This document shows, one piece after another, positions 16,281 to 24,286 of a stretch of 64,000 nucleotides of DNA; the first letter of the stretch is position 1; every line of letters starts with the position of its first letter. Made by a program: the position numbers and the translations under genes. The DNA comes from JAIBJN01 sp963847985. Its GTDB lineage: Bacteria > Actinomycetota > Thermoleophilia > Gaiellales > Gaiellaceae. Where the stretch lies: the NCBI GenBank assembly GCA_963847985.1, contig CAWKBS010000008.1:1-64000 (forward strand). The letters run 5' to 3'. A model generated the notes under the pieces. It saw only the letters and a program-made list of their open reading frames with translations, was not told the origin of the DNA and did no database searches.

Positions 16281-16852
16281 TCTGCGCCGGCCGCGCGCCG
16301 GGCGGCCTTGTCGGCGCTCCGGCAGATCGCCCGCGCCCGCTCGACCCGGTCGTCTCCCTCGACGGTGGAGAGGTTGATCTCGACGAGATTGGAAGCGACG
16401 CGCGCGGCGGAGGCGGCCAGGATCGCGGCCGCCGCTGCGTCGCCGCGGAGGTTCTGGTTCCCGCAAACGGCAATCTCGGCGGCGAGCTCGGCGACGGAAG
16501 CGGCGCACTCCGCGATCTCGAGCGGGACGTCGGCGGCCCGCGAGAGCGTCTCGCCGATCAGCGTGTTCCGCACCTCCGGCTCGAGCTCCTTCGGCATCCG
16601 CAGGGCCGTGAGGACGTTCTCGTAGGCCACCGCGTCGTCGCCGGCCAGCGGCGCGGCGCGGTGGCGGAGTGTCTCCGCCTGCGCGACCGCGCCGGCGGCC
16701 CCGTCCCAGTCGTGCGCGAACCGCGCGGCCATGGCGGCGAGCGACGCGGCCATCTCGGTCACGAAGGCCGCGACGGAGCCTCCGCCGGGCGCCGGCGTCT
16801 CCGCGGCGATCGTGTCGAGGAGCTCCTCGAAGGGCATGTCCGTGTAGGGCAC
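16277..16852 (-). CDS. fchA: Cyclodeaminase FchA (methenyl-THF cyclohydrolase / formimido-THF cyclodeaminase)
   Basis: A 191-residue FTCD_C-type protein. The signature is the N-terminal ETPAPGGGSVAAFVTEMAAS (residues about 17-36), followed by helices rich in Ala and, near the C-terminus, NLVEINLSTVEGDD. I chose the GTG at 16852 (VPYTDMPFEELL), because family members begin a few residues before this helix; a more upstream start is possible. In methylotrophs FchA works as methenyl-THF cyclohydrolase in C1 oxidation. Here it lies between fhs and folD, which supports that role over histidine breakdown. Its stop overlaps the folD start. Confidence 0.85.
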   Translation of the reverse strand: MPYTDMPFEELLDTIAAETPAPGGGSVAAFVTEMAASLAAMAARFAHDWDGAAGAVAQAETLRHRAAPLAGDDAVAYENVLTALRMPKELEPEVRNTLIGETLSRAADVPLEIAECAASVAELAAEIAVCGNQNLRGDAAAAAILAASAARVASNLVEINLSTVEGDDRVERARAICRSADKAARRAAGAE

Positions 16853-16901
16853 GCCGCGATTCTGTCCGATCCGGCCCGGCAACGTCACGGGCCCCACGTT
16901 T

Positions 16902-16924
16902 CCAAGTAACAGTCTGTTACTTGG
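16902..16924. promoter_or_regulatory. 23-bp perfect palindrome, copy 1 (candidate operator)
   Basis: Arms of 11 bases (CCAAGTAACAG and its exact reverse complement) around a single central T. It lies in the fhs-fchA spacer, 15 bases after the fhs stop and 49 before the chosen fchA start. An identical palindrome, differing only in the central base, is at 29403-29425. With a one-base centre and no T-run it is a poor intrinsic terminator. A dimeric-regulator site is the better reading. Confidence 0.75.
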
Positions 16925-16939
16925 GAGGGTCGCTCCGGC

Positions 16940-18604
16940 TCAGAAGAGGCCGACCGTCTTGCCGTTCTCGTCGATGTCGACCTCGAAGGCGGCCGGCTTC
17001 ACGCCGAGGCCGGGCATCGTCTGCATGTCGCCGAGCAGCGGGACGAGCCAGCCGGAGCCGGTGTACGCGCGGATGTCCCGCACCGTGACCGTGAAGCCGG
17101 TCGGCGCGTTCAGGAGCGCGGGGTCGTGCGAGAGCGAGAGGTGCGTCTTGGCCATGCAGACCGGGAGCGTGTCGTAGCCCTGCTCCGTGAACGTCTTGAG
17201 CTTCTCCTGCGCGGCCGGGAGGAACGCGACGCCGTCGGCCCCGTAGACGCGTTTGCAGACGGCCTCGATCTTGTCGGCGATCGGGGCGTCGAGCGGGTAG
17301 ATGAAGTCGAACTCGTTCGGCTGCTCGGCCGCGTCGACGACCGCCTCGGCCAGCGCGGACGCGCCCTCGCCGCCGCGCTCGAAGGCCTCGTTCAGCTCCG
17401 CCGCGTGCGCGCCGAACTCGAGCCCCAGCTTGCGGACGACCTCGAGCTCCTCGTCCGTGTCGGTCGGGAAGCGGTTCACCGCGACGACGGCGTTCAGCCC
17501 GAACTCCTTGACGATGCCGACGTGGCGGCGCAGGTTCTCGGCGCCCCGCTCGATTACGTCGACGCCGCCGTCCGGATCGCCGCCGTGGTGCTTGAGCGCG
17601 CGCACGGTCGCCACGACGCAGACCGCGCTCGGGCGCAGGCCGCCGATGCGGCAGACGATGTCGAGGAACTTCTCCATGCCCATGTCCGAGCCGAAGCCGG
17701 ACTCGGTGACGACGAACTCGCCGAGCTTCAGCCCGACCAGGTCGGCCACGAGCGAGTTGTTGCCGTGCGCGATGTTGGCGAACGGCCCGCAGTGGACGAA
17801 CGCGCCCTGGCCTTCCAGCGTCTGCACGAGGTTCGGCCTGATCGCGTCCTTGAGGAGGACGGTCATCGCCCCCGCCGCCTGGAGCTGCTCGGCGACGACG
17901 GGCTCGCCCTCCCACGTGTAGCCGACCGTGATCGCACCGAGTCGCTTGCGCAGGTCGTGGAGGTCCCGGGCCACGGCCAGGATGGCCATGACCTCGGAGG
18001 CCGCGGTGATGTCGTACCCGGTCTCGCGCGGGTAGCCGTTCGCGCGCCCGCCCAGCGCGACCGTGATCTGCCGGAGCGCGCGGTCGTTGATGTCGACGCA
18101 GCGCCGCCAGCTGATCGAGAGCGGATCGATGCCGAGCTTGTTCCCGTGCAGGAGGTGTGCCTCGAGCATGGCCGCGAGCAGGTTGTTGGCCGCCCCGATC
18201 GCGTGGATGTCCCCGGTGAAGTGGAGGTTCAGGTCCTCCATGGGGACGACCTGCGCGTAGCCGCCGCCGGCCGCGCCGCCCTTGATCCCGAAGACGGGGC
18301 CGAGCGAGGCCTCGCGCAGGCAGAGCGCCACCCGCCGGCCGATGTGGCCGAGCCCCTGCGTGAGCGAGACGGAGGTCGTCGTCTTACCCTCGCCGGCCTT
18401 CGTCGGCGTGATCGCGGTGACGCAGACGAGCTTTCCGTCGGGCCGGTCCGCGAGCCGGTCCACGACCGACAGGTCGACCTTGGCCTTGTACTTGCCGTAG
18501 AGGTCGTACTCGTCCGGCTGGAGGCCCAGCTCCTCGGCGATCTCGGCGATCGGGCGGAGGGTCGCCTCCTGCGCGATCTCCAGGCTGCTCGGCATCGTGG
18601 CCAT
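16940..18604 (-). CDS. fhs: Formate-tetrahydrofolate ligase
   Basis: A 554-residue enzyme interconverting formate + ATP + THF and 10-formyl-THF; the length matches the family. The P-loop TPTKAGEGKTTTSVSLTQGL sits near residue 60. Other family blocks are REASLGPVFGIKGGAAGGGY near 100, LNLHFTGDIHAIGAANNLL near 122 and the C-terminal MPGLGVKPAAFEVD. The ATG at 18604 follows an AAAAGGAG ribosome site; MATM offers a second ATG. In a methylamine or sarcosine pathway it can run towards formate and yield ATP. It is separated from soxB by a large inverted repeat and from fchA by the 23-bp palindrome. Confidence 0.95.
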   Translation of the reverse strand: MATMPSSLEIAQEATLRPIAEIAEELGLQPDEYDLYGKYKAKVDLSVVDRLADRPDGKLVCVTAITPTKAGEGKTTTSVSLTQGLGHIGRRVALCLREASLGPVFGIKGGAAGGGYAQVVPMEDLNLHFTGDIHAIGAANNLLAAMLEAHLLHGNKLGIDPLSISWRRCVDINDRALRQITVALGGRANGYPRETGYDITAASEVMAILAVARDLHDLRKRLGAITVGYTWEGEPVVAEQLQAAGAMTVLLKDAIRPNLVQTLEGQGAFVHCGPFANIAHGNNSLVADLVGLKLGEFVVTESGFGSDMGMEKFLDIVCRIGGLRPSAVCVVATVRALKHHGGDPDGGVDVIERGAENLRRHVGIVKEFGLNAVVAVNRFPTDTDEELEVVRKLGLEFGAHAAELNEAFERGGEGASALAEAVVDAAEQPNEFDFIYPLDAPIADKIEAVCKRVYGADGVAFLPAAQEKLKTFTEQGYDTLPVCMAKTHLSLSHDPALLNAPTGFTVTVRDIRAYTGSGWLVPLLGDMQTMPGLGVKPAAFEVDIDENGKTVGLF

Positions 18605-18622
18605 CGGGTCGGCTCCTTTTCT

Positions 18623-18790
18623 AGATGTCTGGTCGGTGGCCGGTGTGCTCGTCGGGGATGGCTGCGACCAAGCCGGGCGCCGCGATCGTCCGCAGCGCGT
18701 ACTGAGAAGTACGCGTAAGGGCGAGCGCAGCGATCCGGCGCCGCGTCGCAGCCACCATCCGTGAGTGCACTGGCCGCCGGCCAGGCATCT
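18623..18790. repeat. 168-bp imperfect inverted repeat filling the soxB-fhs spacer
   Basis: The left arm begins AGATGTCTGGTCGGTGGCC and the reverse complement of the right end begins AGATGCCTGGCCGGCGGCC. The match continues, with small gaps, through the shared blocks CTGCGAC, GGCGCCG and GATCG to a tight centre, CGCGTACT-GAGA-AGTACGCG, near 18697-18716. It occupies nearly the whole spacer and abuts the soxB stop. As RNA it would form one long rod. It could be a palindromic intergenic repeat, a processing or attenuation structure, or a remnant of a small mobile element. I see no target duplication. Confidence 0.75.
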
Positions 18791-20004
18791 CAGTGAGAGA
18801 CCGCTGCCGCGGCCAGCTCGGACACGAGGGTGTCGGTGTGGAAGCGCTCGAGCGCGAACGGCGCGATCAGCTTGGGCGTCTCGCCGGTGGCGACGAGCTC
18901 GGCGAGGGTCGTCCCGACGATCGGCGCCGCCTTGAAGCCGTACGTGCCCCAGCCGGTCGAGACGAGGAAGCCGTCGAGCTCGGTCTTCCCGAGAATCGGG
19001 CTGTAGTCCGGCGACAGATCGCAGAGGCCCGTCCACGAGCGCAGCACGCGGATCCGCTCGAGCTGCGGGAAGAGCTCGAGGACGTGGCGCGCCGAGTATT
19101 CGAGGAACGAGAGCGTGCCCTGCCCGTTGTAGGTCGTGTACGGCTCGATCTCGGCGCCGATCAGGAACTCGCCGCGGTCGGTCTGGGAGACGTAGACGTG
19201 CATCTGCGAGGAGACGATGATCACGTCGAGGAACGGCTTCATCGGCTCGGTCACGAAGGCCTGGAGGATGTGCGTCGTGATCGGGAGCTGCACCTCCGCG
19301 AGGTCGGCGACGAGCGTCGACCAGCCGGCCGTCGCGCTCACGACCATGTCCGTCTTGATGTCGCCGCGGGTCGTCTCGACCCCGGTCACGCGTCCCTTCG
19401 AGCGCCGGATCCCGGTCACCTCCGTGTACGGGTGGATCTCGATGCCGTGGCGATCGGCGCCGCGGGCGTAGCCCCACACGACCGCGTCGTGGCGGATGAT
19501 TCCGCCGGGCGGGTGGTAGAGAGCCGCCTGCACGGGCCAGGTGACGTCGTCGGAGAGGTCCATCTCGGGGCAGAGCTTGGCGATCTCGTCGCGGTAGATC
19601 ACGCGCGAGTCGATGCCGAGGAGCTGGTTCACCTCGGCGCGCTCGTTCGCCGTGATGATCCCGCGATCCGAGTGCGCGAGCGTCAGGTGGCCCTGCTGGG
19701 AGAAGAGCAGGTTGAAGTCGAGGTCGGCCGAGAGGCCCTCGTAGAGCTTGACGCTCGCCCTGTAGAACTCGGCGCCCTCGGGCGTCCGGTAGTTCGCGCG
19801 GATGATGGTCGTGTTGCGCCCCGAGGCCCCCGAGCCGATGTAGCTCTTCTCCAGGATCGCCACGTCGGTGATGCCGTGGTTCTTGGCCAGGTAGTACGCG
19901 GTGGCGAGCCCGTGCGACCCGCCGCCGACGATGACGACGTCGTACCGGTCCTTGAGCTCGGACCGCGGGCGCCACATGCGCTTGACCCGGAAGACGTCCT
20001 TCAC
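18790..20004 (-). CDS. soxB: Sarcosine oxidase beta-type subunit (SoxB / N-methylglutamate dehydrogenase MgdA)
   Basis: A 404-residue FAD-binding subunit of a heterotetrameric amine oxidase/dehydrogenase. It shows the dinucleotide motif YDVVIVGGGSHGLATAYYLA (residues about 21-40), GASGRNTTIIRANYRTPEG near 65, where SoxB carries covalent FMN close to the RxNYR motif, and the C-terminal DGFLVSTGWGTYGFKAAPI. The GTG start at 20004 overlaps the SoxG stop. It is last in the D-A-G-B group. Sequence alone does not separate sarcosine oxidase from N-methylglutamate dehydrogenase. The linked gmaS and mgs genes favour the latter. Confidence 0.9.
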   Translation of the reverse strand: MKDVFRVKRMWRPRSELKDRYDVVIVGGGSHGLATAYYLAKNHGITDVAILEKSYIGSGASGRNTTIIRANYRTPEGAEFYRASVKLYEGLSADLDFNLLFSQQGHLTLAHSDRGIITANERAEVNQLLGIDSRVIYRDEIAKLCPEMDLSDDVTWPVQAALYHPPGGIIRHDAVVWGYARGADRHGIEIHPYTEVTGIRRSKGRVTGVETTRGDIKTDMVVSATAGWSTLVADLAEVQLPITTHILQAFVTEPMKPFLDVIIVSSQMHVYVSQTDRGEFLIGAEIEPYTTYNGQGTLSFLEYSARHVLELFPQLERIRVLRSWTGLCDLSPDYSPILGKTELDGFLVSTGWGTYGFKAAPIVGTTLAELVATGETPKLIAPFALERFHTDTLVSELAAAAVSH

Positions 20005-20492
20005 GCGAGGCCCTCCGCTGCGTCGATGACGGTCTCGGCCACCGAATGGCCGTACTCCTGCGGGAAGTAGAGGCGGAAGGAGTCGCCCTCCTCGCGGACG
20101 ACGAGCCCGTGCACGTGGGCGACGATGCCCGCCGCCGGGAGCGCCTCGAGGTCGAGGTCCGTGAGGCGGCGCAGCAGGGTCTCTCCCCGGACGCGAAGGC
20201 CTGCCCAGCCCGCGGAGACGTCGACGACCAGGCGGCCGCCGCCGGCGAGCCGCGAGCGTAGCCGGCCGGCTTCCTCGAAGGGGCAGAGCACGAGCGCGCG
20301 CTCCGGCGTCAGCCGCACGACCTCGCCACCGGCGGCATCGAGCCCGTCCAGCTCGCCGAGCACCTCGAAGACGCCGGTGCGCGAGAGATCCTCGATCCCG
20401 GCCGGGGCGTGCGCGAGCGCCCGCTCGAGGGGCGAACGCCAGGCCGCGTCCGCCGTGGCGAGGTCGGGGCTGAGGAAGTCGAGGTGGGTCAC
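20001..20492 (-). CDS. soxG: Sarcosine oxidase gamma-type subunit (SoxG / MgdD)
   Basis: A 163-residue subunit. The GTG start at 20492 overlaps the SoxA stop, and its own stop overlaps the SoxB start, so translation is coupled on both sides. The family is weakly conserved; recognisable parts are the N-terminal SPLERALAHAPAGIEDLSRT, the middle VVDVSAGWAGLRVRGETLLR and the C-terminal SFRLYFPQEYGHSVAETVID. It has no cofactor motif and probably stabilises the complex. Assignment rests on sequence shape together with position. Confidence 0.82.
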   Translation of the reverse strand: MTHLDFLSPDLATADAAWRSPLERALAHAPAGIEDLSRTGVFEVLGELDGLDAAGGEVVRLTPERALVLCPFEEAGRLRSRLAGGGRLVVDVSAGWAGLRVRGETLLRRLTDLDLEALPAAGIVAHVHGLVVREEGDSFRLYFPQEYGHSVAETVIDAAEGLA

Positions 20493-23086
20493 GAGCGCAG
20501 CTTCTCCCCGTCGGGGTCGAAGAACGGCCGCAGGCGCACGCGCGCCTTCTCGACCGAGCCGCCCACCTTGATCGTCAGCTCGGCGTCCTCCTCGGCGAGG
20601 TCGGGCGGCACCCAGGCCATGCCGATCGCGCGGCCGAGGTGGTCGCTCCAGCGGGCGCTCGTCACTCGGCCTCCCGGCTTGCCGTCGATGACGATCTGGC
20701 CGCCTTCGAGCGGAACGACGCCGCTCTCGGTCTCGAAGCCGACCAGCTGCTCCCGGAAGCCGCGCTCGAGGACGTTCTCCAGCGACCACTTGCCGACGAA
20801 GTCGTCCTTGTCGAGCTTGGCGATCCACGGCATCGACGCCTCGAGGACGTTCGACTCGGAGTCGGTGTCCTGTCCGATCAGGATGTGCATCTTCTCCAGC
20901 CTCAGGATGCGCTGGGGCTCCAGCCCGAACGGCCGCGCGCCCAGATCGGCGCCGCGCTCGAGGATCGTGTCCCAGACGTGCTCGCCGTACGGGCTGGCGA
21001 AGTGGAGCTCGTAGCCGACCTCGCCGACGAAGCCGATGCGGAGGAGGAGGGCAGGGACGCCGGCGACCTGGGCGTGCTTGGCGTCTAGGTAGGTGAAGCC
21101 CTCGTTCGAGACGTCGAGGTCGGTGATCCGCGTCATCAGCTCGCGCGCGTTCGGCCCGGCCACGTTGAGCGCGGCGAGCGCGCCGGTGACGTCGACGATC
21201 TCGACGTCGAGCTGCCAGATCGCGTTCCACCACTCGAACCACTCGACGACGGCGCCGGCGCCGGTCGACGTCGTGGTCACGTAGAAGTCCTCGTCCGACA
21301 GGCGCGCGATCGTCCCGTCGTCCATGATCCGGCCGGCGTCGGAGTTGAGGACGCCGTAGCGGATCCGCCCGGGCTTCATGTCGCCGAACCGGTTGGGGTA
21401 GAGGCGCTCGAGGAACTCGGCGGAGTCGGGCCCGCTGATCAGGAGCTTGCCGAGCGTGGAGACGTCGATCAGTCCCAGCGTCTCGTGGACGTTCTTCGCC
21501 TCGCCGGCCGGGTCGCCGTAGGAGTGCGGGCGGCGCCAGGTGCCCGTCCACATCATCTTGGCGCCGAGCTCCTTGTGGCGGTGATGGATGGACGTGCGCT
21601 GCGCGGGCTCGTGCGGGCGGCCGGCGAGCAGGCCGAGCTCGACCGGCTGCCACGGCGGGCGGGCCGTCGTCGTCCCGATCGTCGCCTCGTCCGTCTCGTT
21701 CTCGCGCGCGTAGAGGCGGATGGAGGGGACGTGGCAGAGCTTCCCCTGGCACGGGCCCATGGTCACGGTCGTGTAGCGCTTGGCCAGCTCGATCGAGTCG
21801 AAGCCCTCGGCGATGGCGCGCTTCACGTCCTTGTCGGTCACGTCCTCGCAGATGCAGACGAAGCACTTGCCCTGCTTCGCGGCCCCGTTGTAGCTGGCGG
21901 CGGGCACGGCGACGTCGCCGACCTCGCCGGCCGCGCTCCCGACGACTTCGATCCCGTCCGGGAGGTCGGTGGGGACGAAGATCCCGCGGTCGCGGTCGTA
22001 CTCGACCTTCGCGCCCGCGTGCGCGAGGAGTGCGTAGGCCGGCTGGCGGCCGCCGGACATGACCAGCAGGTCGCAATTGACCTTCCGCCCGTCCAGCTCG
22101 ACGGCGGCGAGGCGTCCGGCGCGGCCCTTCGCGGCGATCTGGCGCACCCGCGTCTCGCGCAGGTCGACGACCTCGGCGATCTCGGTGCCCGCCTGCTCGA
22201 GCAGGGCGACCGTATCGAGGGCTTCCTCGTCGGCGCTGACGACGACCGCGCGCTCGCCGGGCTTCAGCGACCAGCGCCCGACGAGCCTGCGCACGGCCTC
22301 GGGCAGGACCACCCCGGCGAGGTCGTTTCCGGGGAAGACCAGCGGCTGCTCGACGGCGCCCGCGGCGACCACGATCCGGCCGGCCCGGTAGCGGAGAAGC
22401 ACGTTGCCCGCATCCACGGGGACGAGCCCACCCTCGAAGACGCCGAGGGCGACGCCGTTGACGACCTCGAACCCTTCGCCGGCGTCGAGGCGGGCGGCGT
22501 CGGCCTCGACCACCACGACCTGACGCCCCTCGGCGGCGTGGCGCCGCGCTGCCTCGCGGCCGGCGGTACCGGCGCCGATCACCAGCACCTCGGCGCGGCG
22601 GTGCTCGACGTCGTAGCGGCGCTCGCGCCCGCGGTGCTTGTCGATCTTCCCGAGCCCGGCGACGCTCCGCAAGAACTTCTCGTAGAGCGGCCAGGCGCGG
22701 CGCGGGTGAATCATCGTCCGGTAGTAGAAGCCGACCGGCGTGAACGGACCGCCGATCTTGTCCGTGACCGCCAGCAGGTCGTGGTCGAGCGAACCGCGCA
22801 CGTTCTGCGCCTCGACCTTCATCCCGTGGGCGAGCGGCGTGACGCAGGCGCGGACGTTCGGCGTCCCGTCGATGGTGAGCATGCAGTTCGGGCAGGTCCC
22901 CTGGCAGCAGAGGAGCCCGCGCGGGCGGTGGTACTTGAAGCTGCGCGAGAAGACGCGCTGCCCCTCGCCGAAGAGCGCCGAGGCCACCGTGTCTCCTTCG
23001 AAGCCGCGCGCCGTCGCGCCGTGGAACGTGAAGTCGAGCTCGCGCCCCCGGTCGAGGCGCTCTCCTGGCTGCGGCGGGAGCCTCAC
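20489..23086 (-). CDS. soxA: Sarcosine oxidase alpha-type subunit (SoxA / MgdC)
   Basis: An 865-residue multidomain subunit, somewhat shorter than the usual 960-1000. In order: an N-terminal ferredoxin-like domain (RGLLCCQGTCPNCMLTIDG, residues about 55-73); an NAD-binding Rossmann domain (AEVLVIGAGTAGREAARRHA near 165); a BFD-like cysteine region (GKCFVCICEDVTDKDVKRA near 410, with GPCQGKLC); and a C-terminal GcvT-like THF domain (GLIDVSTLGKLLISGPDSAE near 515). The GcvT domain passes the methylene group to THF, feeding folD, fchA and fhs. The GTG start at 23086 overlaps the SoxD stop. Confidence 0.92.
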   Translation of the reverse strand: MRLPPQPGERLDRGRELDFTFHGATARGFEGDTVASALFGEGQRVFSRSFKYHRPRGLLCCQGTCPNCMLTIDGTPNVRACVTPLAHGMKVEAQNVRGSLDHDLLAVTDKIGGPFTPVGFYYRTMIHPRRAWPLYEKFLRSVAGLGKIDKHRGRERRYDVEHRRAEVLVIGAGTAGREAARRHAAEGRQVVVVEADAARLDAGEGFEVVNGVALGVFEGGLVPVDAGNVLLRYRAGRIVVAAGAVEQPLVFPGNDLAGVVLPEAVRRLVGRWSLKPGERAVVVSADEEALDTVALLEQAGTEIAEVVDLRETRVRQIAAKGRAGRLAAVELDGRKVNCDLLVMSGGRQPAYALLAHAGAKVEYDRDRGIFVPTDLPDGIEVVGSAAGEVGDVAVPAASYNGAAKQGKCFVCICEDVTDKDVKRAIAEGFDSIELAKRYTTVTMGPCQGKLCHVPSIRLYARENETDEATIGTTTARPPWQPVELGLLAGRPHEPAQRTSIHHRHKELGAKMMWTGTWRRPHSYGDPAGEAKNVHETLGLIDVSTLGKLLISGPDSAEFLERLYPNRFGDMKPGRIRYGVLNSDAGRIMDDGTIARLSDEDFYVTTTSTGAGAVVEWFEWWNAIWQLDVEIVDVTGALAALNVAGPNARELMTRITDLDVSNEGFTYLDAKHAQVAGVPALLLRIGFVGEVGYELHFASPYGEHVWDTILERGADLGARPFGLEPQRILRLEKMHILIGQDTDSESNVLEASMPWIAKLDKDDFVGKWSLENVLERGFREQLVGFETESGVVPLEGGQIVIDGKPGGRVTSARWSDHLGRAIGMAWVPPDLAEEDAELTIKVGGSVEKARVRLRPFFDPDGEKLRS

Positions 23087-23340
23087 TTCCGGGCCGGGAC
23101 CTCGACCGAGAGGATCTCGTTCGTGCGCGTGTCGCGCTCGGCCGTGAACCACGCCTGGCAGCCGTGGCGGTGGCGCCACCACTCGCGCTGGACGCCGGCC
23201 GCGTTGCGCTTGAAATAGAGGTAGTCGGTCAGCTCGCGCAGGCTCGGGGAGCTCTTGGGGCGGACGGTGACCTCGCCCGTGCAGGCAAACTCGTCCACCG
23301 GGCGCAGTCCGCAGTTGGGGCAGGGGAGCAAGAAGGACAT
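23083..23340 (-). CDS. soxD: Sarcosine oxidase delta-type subunit (SoxD / MgdB)
   Basis: An 85-residue zinc-binding subunit. The start MSFLLPCPNCGLRPVDEF carries the CxxC pair, and WWRHRHGCQAWFTAERDT carries the His and Cys that complete the site. The ATG at 23340 overlaps the stop of the GntR regulator gene (ATGA), so the regulator and the four enzyme subunits form one coupled transcript. The D-A-G-B gene order is a permutation of the common B-D-A-G order. Confidence 0.92.
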   Translation of the reverse strand: MSFLLPCPNCGLRPVDEFACTGEVTVRPKSSPSLRELTDYLYFKRNAAGVQREWWRHRHGCQAWFTAERDTRTNEILSVEVPARK

Positions 23341-24023
23341 CAGGCTGAGGCCTCGGCGGTCGCGGCTTCGGCATTGTCGAGCATCCGCCCGAGCTCCGCC
23401 AGGACCCACTGGAGCGCGTCGCGGGTCGCGGTCTCGGCCGCCTCGCCGTCGCGGGCGCGGCAGGCCTCGAGCAGCGTGTCCGGCCCGCGGCGCAGGTCGG
23501 CGAAGGCCTCGGGATCGCGGCAGAGGGTGAGGACGTAGCGCTCGACGCGCACGCGCTGGTCCTGGAGTGCCCGCTCGAGCCGGGGCCGCCCGGCGCAGCG
23601 GTAACAGGCGTCCCGGAGCGACCAGAACGAGGCGAGGTACGTGTCGAGGTCGCCCGCCCGGAAGGCGCGCTCCATCTCGTCGCGAGCGGCCTGCATCTCC
23701 GCCAGCGCCGGGTCGGTGATCGCCTCGGCGCCGAGGCGGGCGAGGTAGGTCTCCACCCCGAGCCGGAGCGCCTGGATCTCCTCCAGCTCCTCCACGGAGA
23801 GCGGCGCGACCCGGGAGCCGCGGCGGGGCAGGCTGACGACGAGCCCCTCGCTCTCGAGCCGCCGCAGCGCGTGCCGCACCGGCGTGAGGCTCACCTGGAA
23901 GCGCCCGGCGATCTCCTCGAGCGGCAGCCGCTGCCCGGGCGCCAGCTCGAGCCGCCCGATCTCGGCTCGGAGCGCGCGGTAGACCCCGTCTTCGACGGAG
24001 GAGATCTCGAGCGGCGTGATCAT
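23340..24023 (-). CDS. GntR/FadR-family (FCD) transcriptional regulator
   Basis: A 227-residue regulator with an N-terminal winged HTH (residues about 15-75, including EIAGRFQVSLTPVRHALRRL) and a C-terminal all-helical FCD ligand domain (about 90-215). I take the ATG at 24023 (MITPLEISSVEDG). A 27-bp perfect-arm palindrome overlaps this codon. That position is typical of autoregulation and would also control the soxDAGB genes that follow with a 4-base overlap. The ligand is probably a pathway intermediate. Confidence 0.9.
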   Translation of the reverse strand: MITPLEISSVEDGVYRALRAEIGRLELAPGQRLPLEEIAGRFQVSLTPVRHALRRLESEGLVVSLPRRGSRVAPLSVEELEEIQALRLGVETYLARLGAEAITDPALAEMQAARDEMERAFRAGDLDTYLASFWSLRDACYRCAGRPRLERALQDQRVRVERYVLTLCRDPEAFADLRRGPDTLLEACRARDGEAAETATRDALQWVLAELGRMLDNAEAATAEASA

Positions 24024-24044
24024 TTGATCTTTGATCAAATGATC
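24018..24044. promoter_or_regulatory. 27-bp palindrome at the GntR start (autoregulatory operator candidate)
   Basis: Two exact 12-base arms (GATCATTTGATC and its reverse complement) flank a TTT spacer. The core reads TTGATC-TTT-GATCAA. The site covers the ATG of the GntR gene at 24021-24023 and is strikingly AT-rich for this genome. FCD-type GntR dimers bind palindromes of this size. Binding here would block initiation of the whole GntR-soxDAGB unit. Confidence 0.8.
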
Positions 24045-24112
24045 TTTCCAGCCCGCGCCGCGCACGTCAATTCCCAGCCGCTGTGGACGCACCACTGTCG
24101 CCAGGACCTGGT

Positions 24113-24254
24113 CCGGGGCCTGGCCCCGGGCGTGGCTCCGCGGGAACGTCCGGGGTCCCGTTGTGCGACGTCTACTGCCTGCCCGAGTGGTACTTCGACC
24201 CGTCCGCCGCCGGAGACGTGGCGCGTTCGACCATGGCCCGGGGACAGGCCCCGG
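24113..24254. repeat. Pair of inverted GC hairpin repeats in the GntR-GST spacer
   Basis: The 19-base unit CCGGGGCCTGGCCCCGGGC (24113-24131) recurs on the opposite strand at 24236-24254 with one mismatch. Each copy is itself a short hairpin. About 100 bases without a recognisable gene lie between them. A further similar block (GCACGGGGACACCCC) follows the right copy. This looks like an intergenic palindromic repeat element and could end the transcript of the mgs-GST genes. No T-run is present. Confidence 0.5.
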
Positions 24255-24286
24255 CCGTGGCCAGGCACGGGGACACCCCTGGCGGA

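Noticed and set aside
16902..16924. The 23-bp palindrome as an intrinsic terminator
   Set aside because: The centre is one base, the arms are AT-rich, and no U-tract follows in either direction; the exact second copy at 29403 suits an operator better.
16940..19975. Single open frame running from inside soxB into fhs
   Set aside because: Only the last 554 codons match Fhs; the upstream part is Arg-rich antisense-like reading of soxB and of the inverted repeat.
24163..24286. A small gene in the GntR-GST spacer
   Set aside because: The plus-strand reading is Arg-rich and overlaps the inverted hairpin repeats; there is no ribosome site or recognisable domain.
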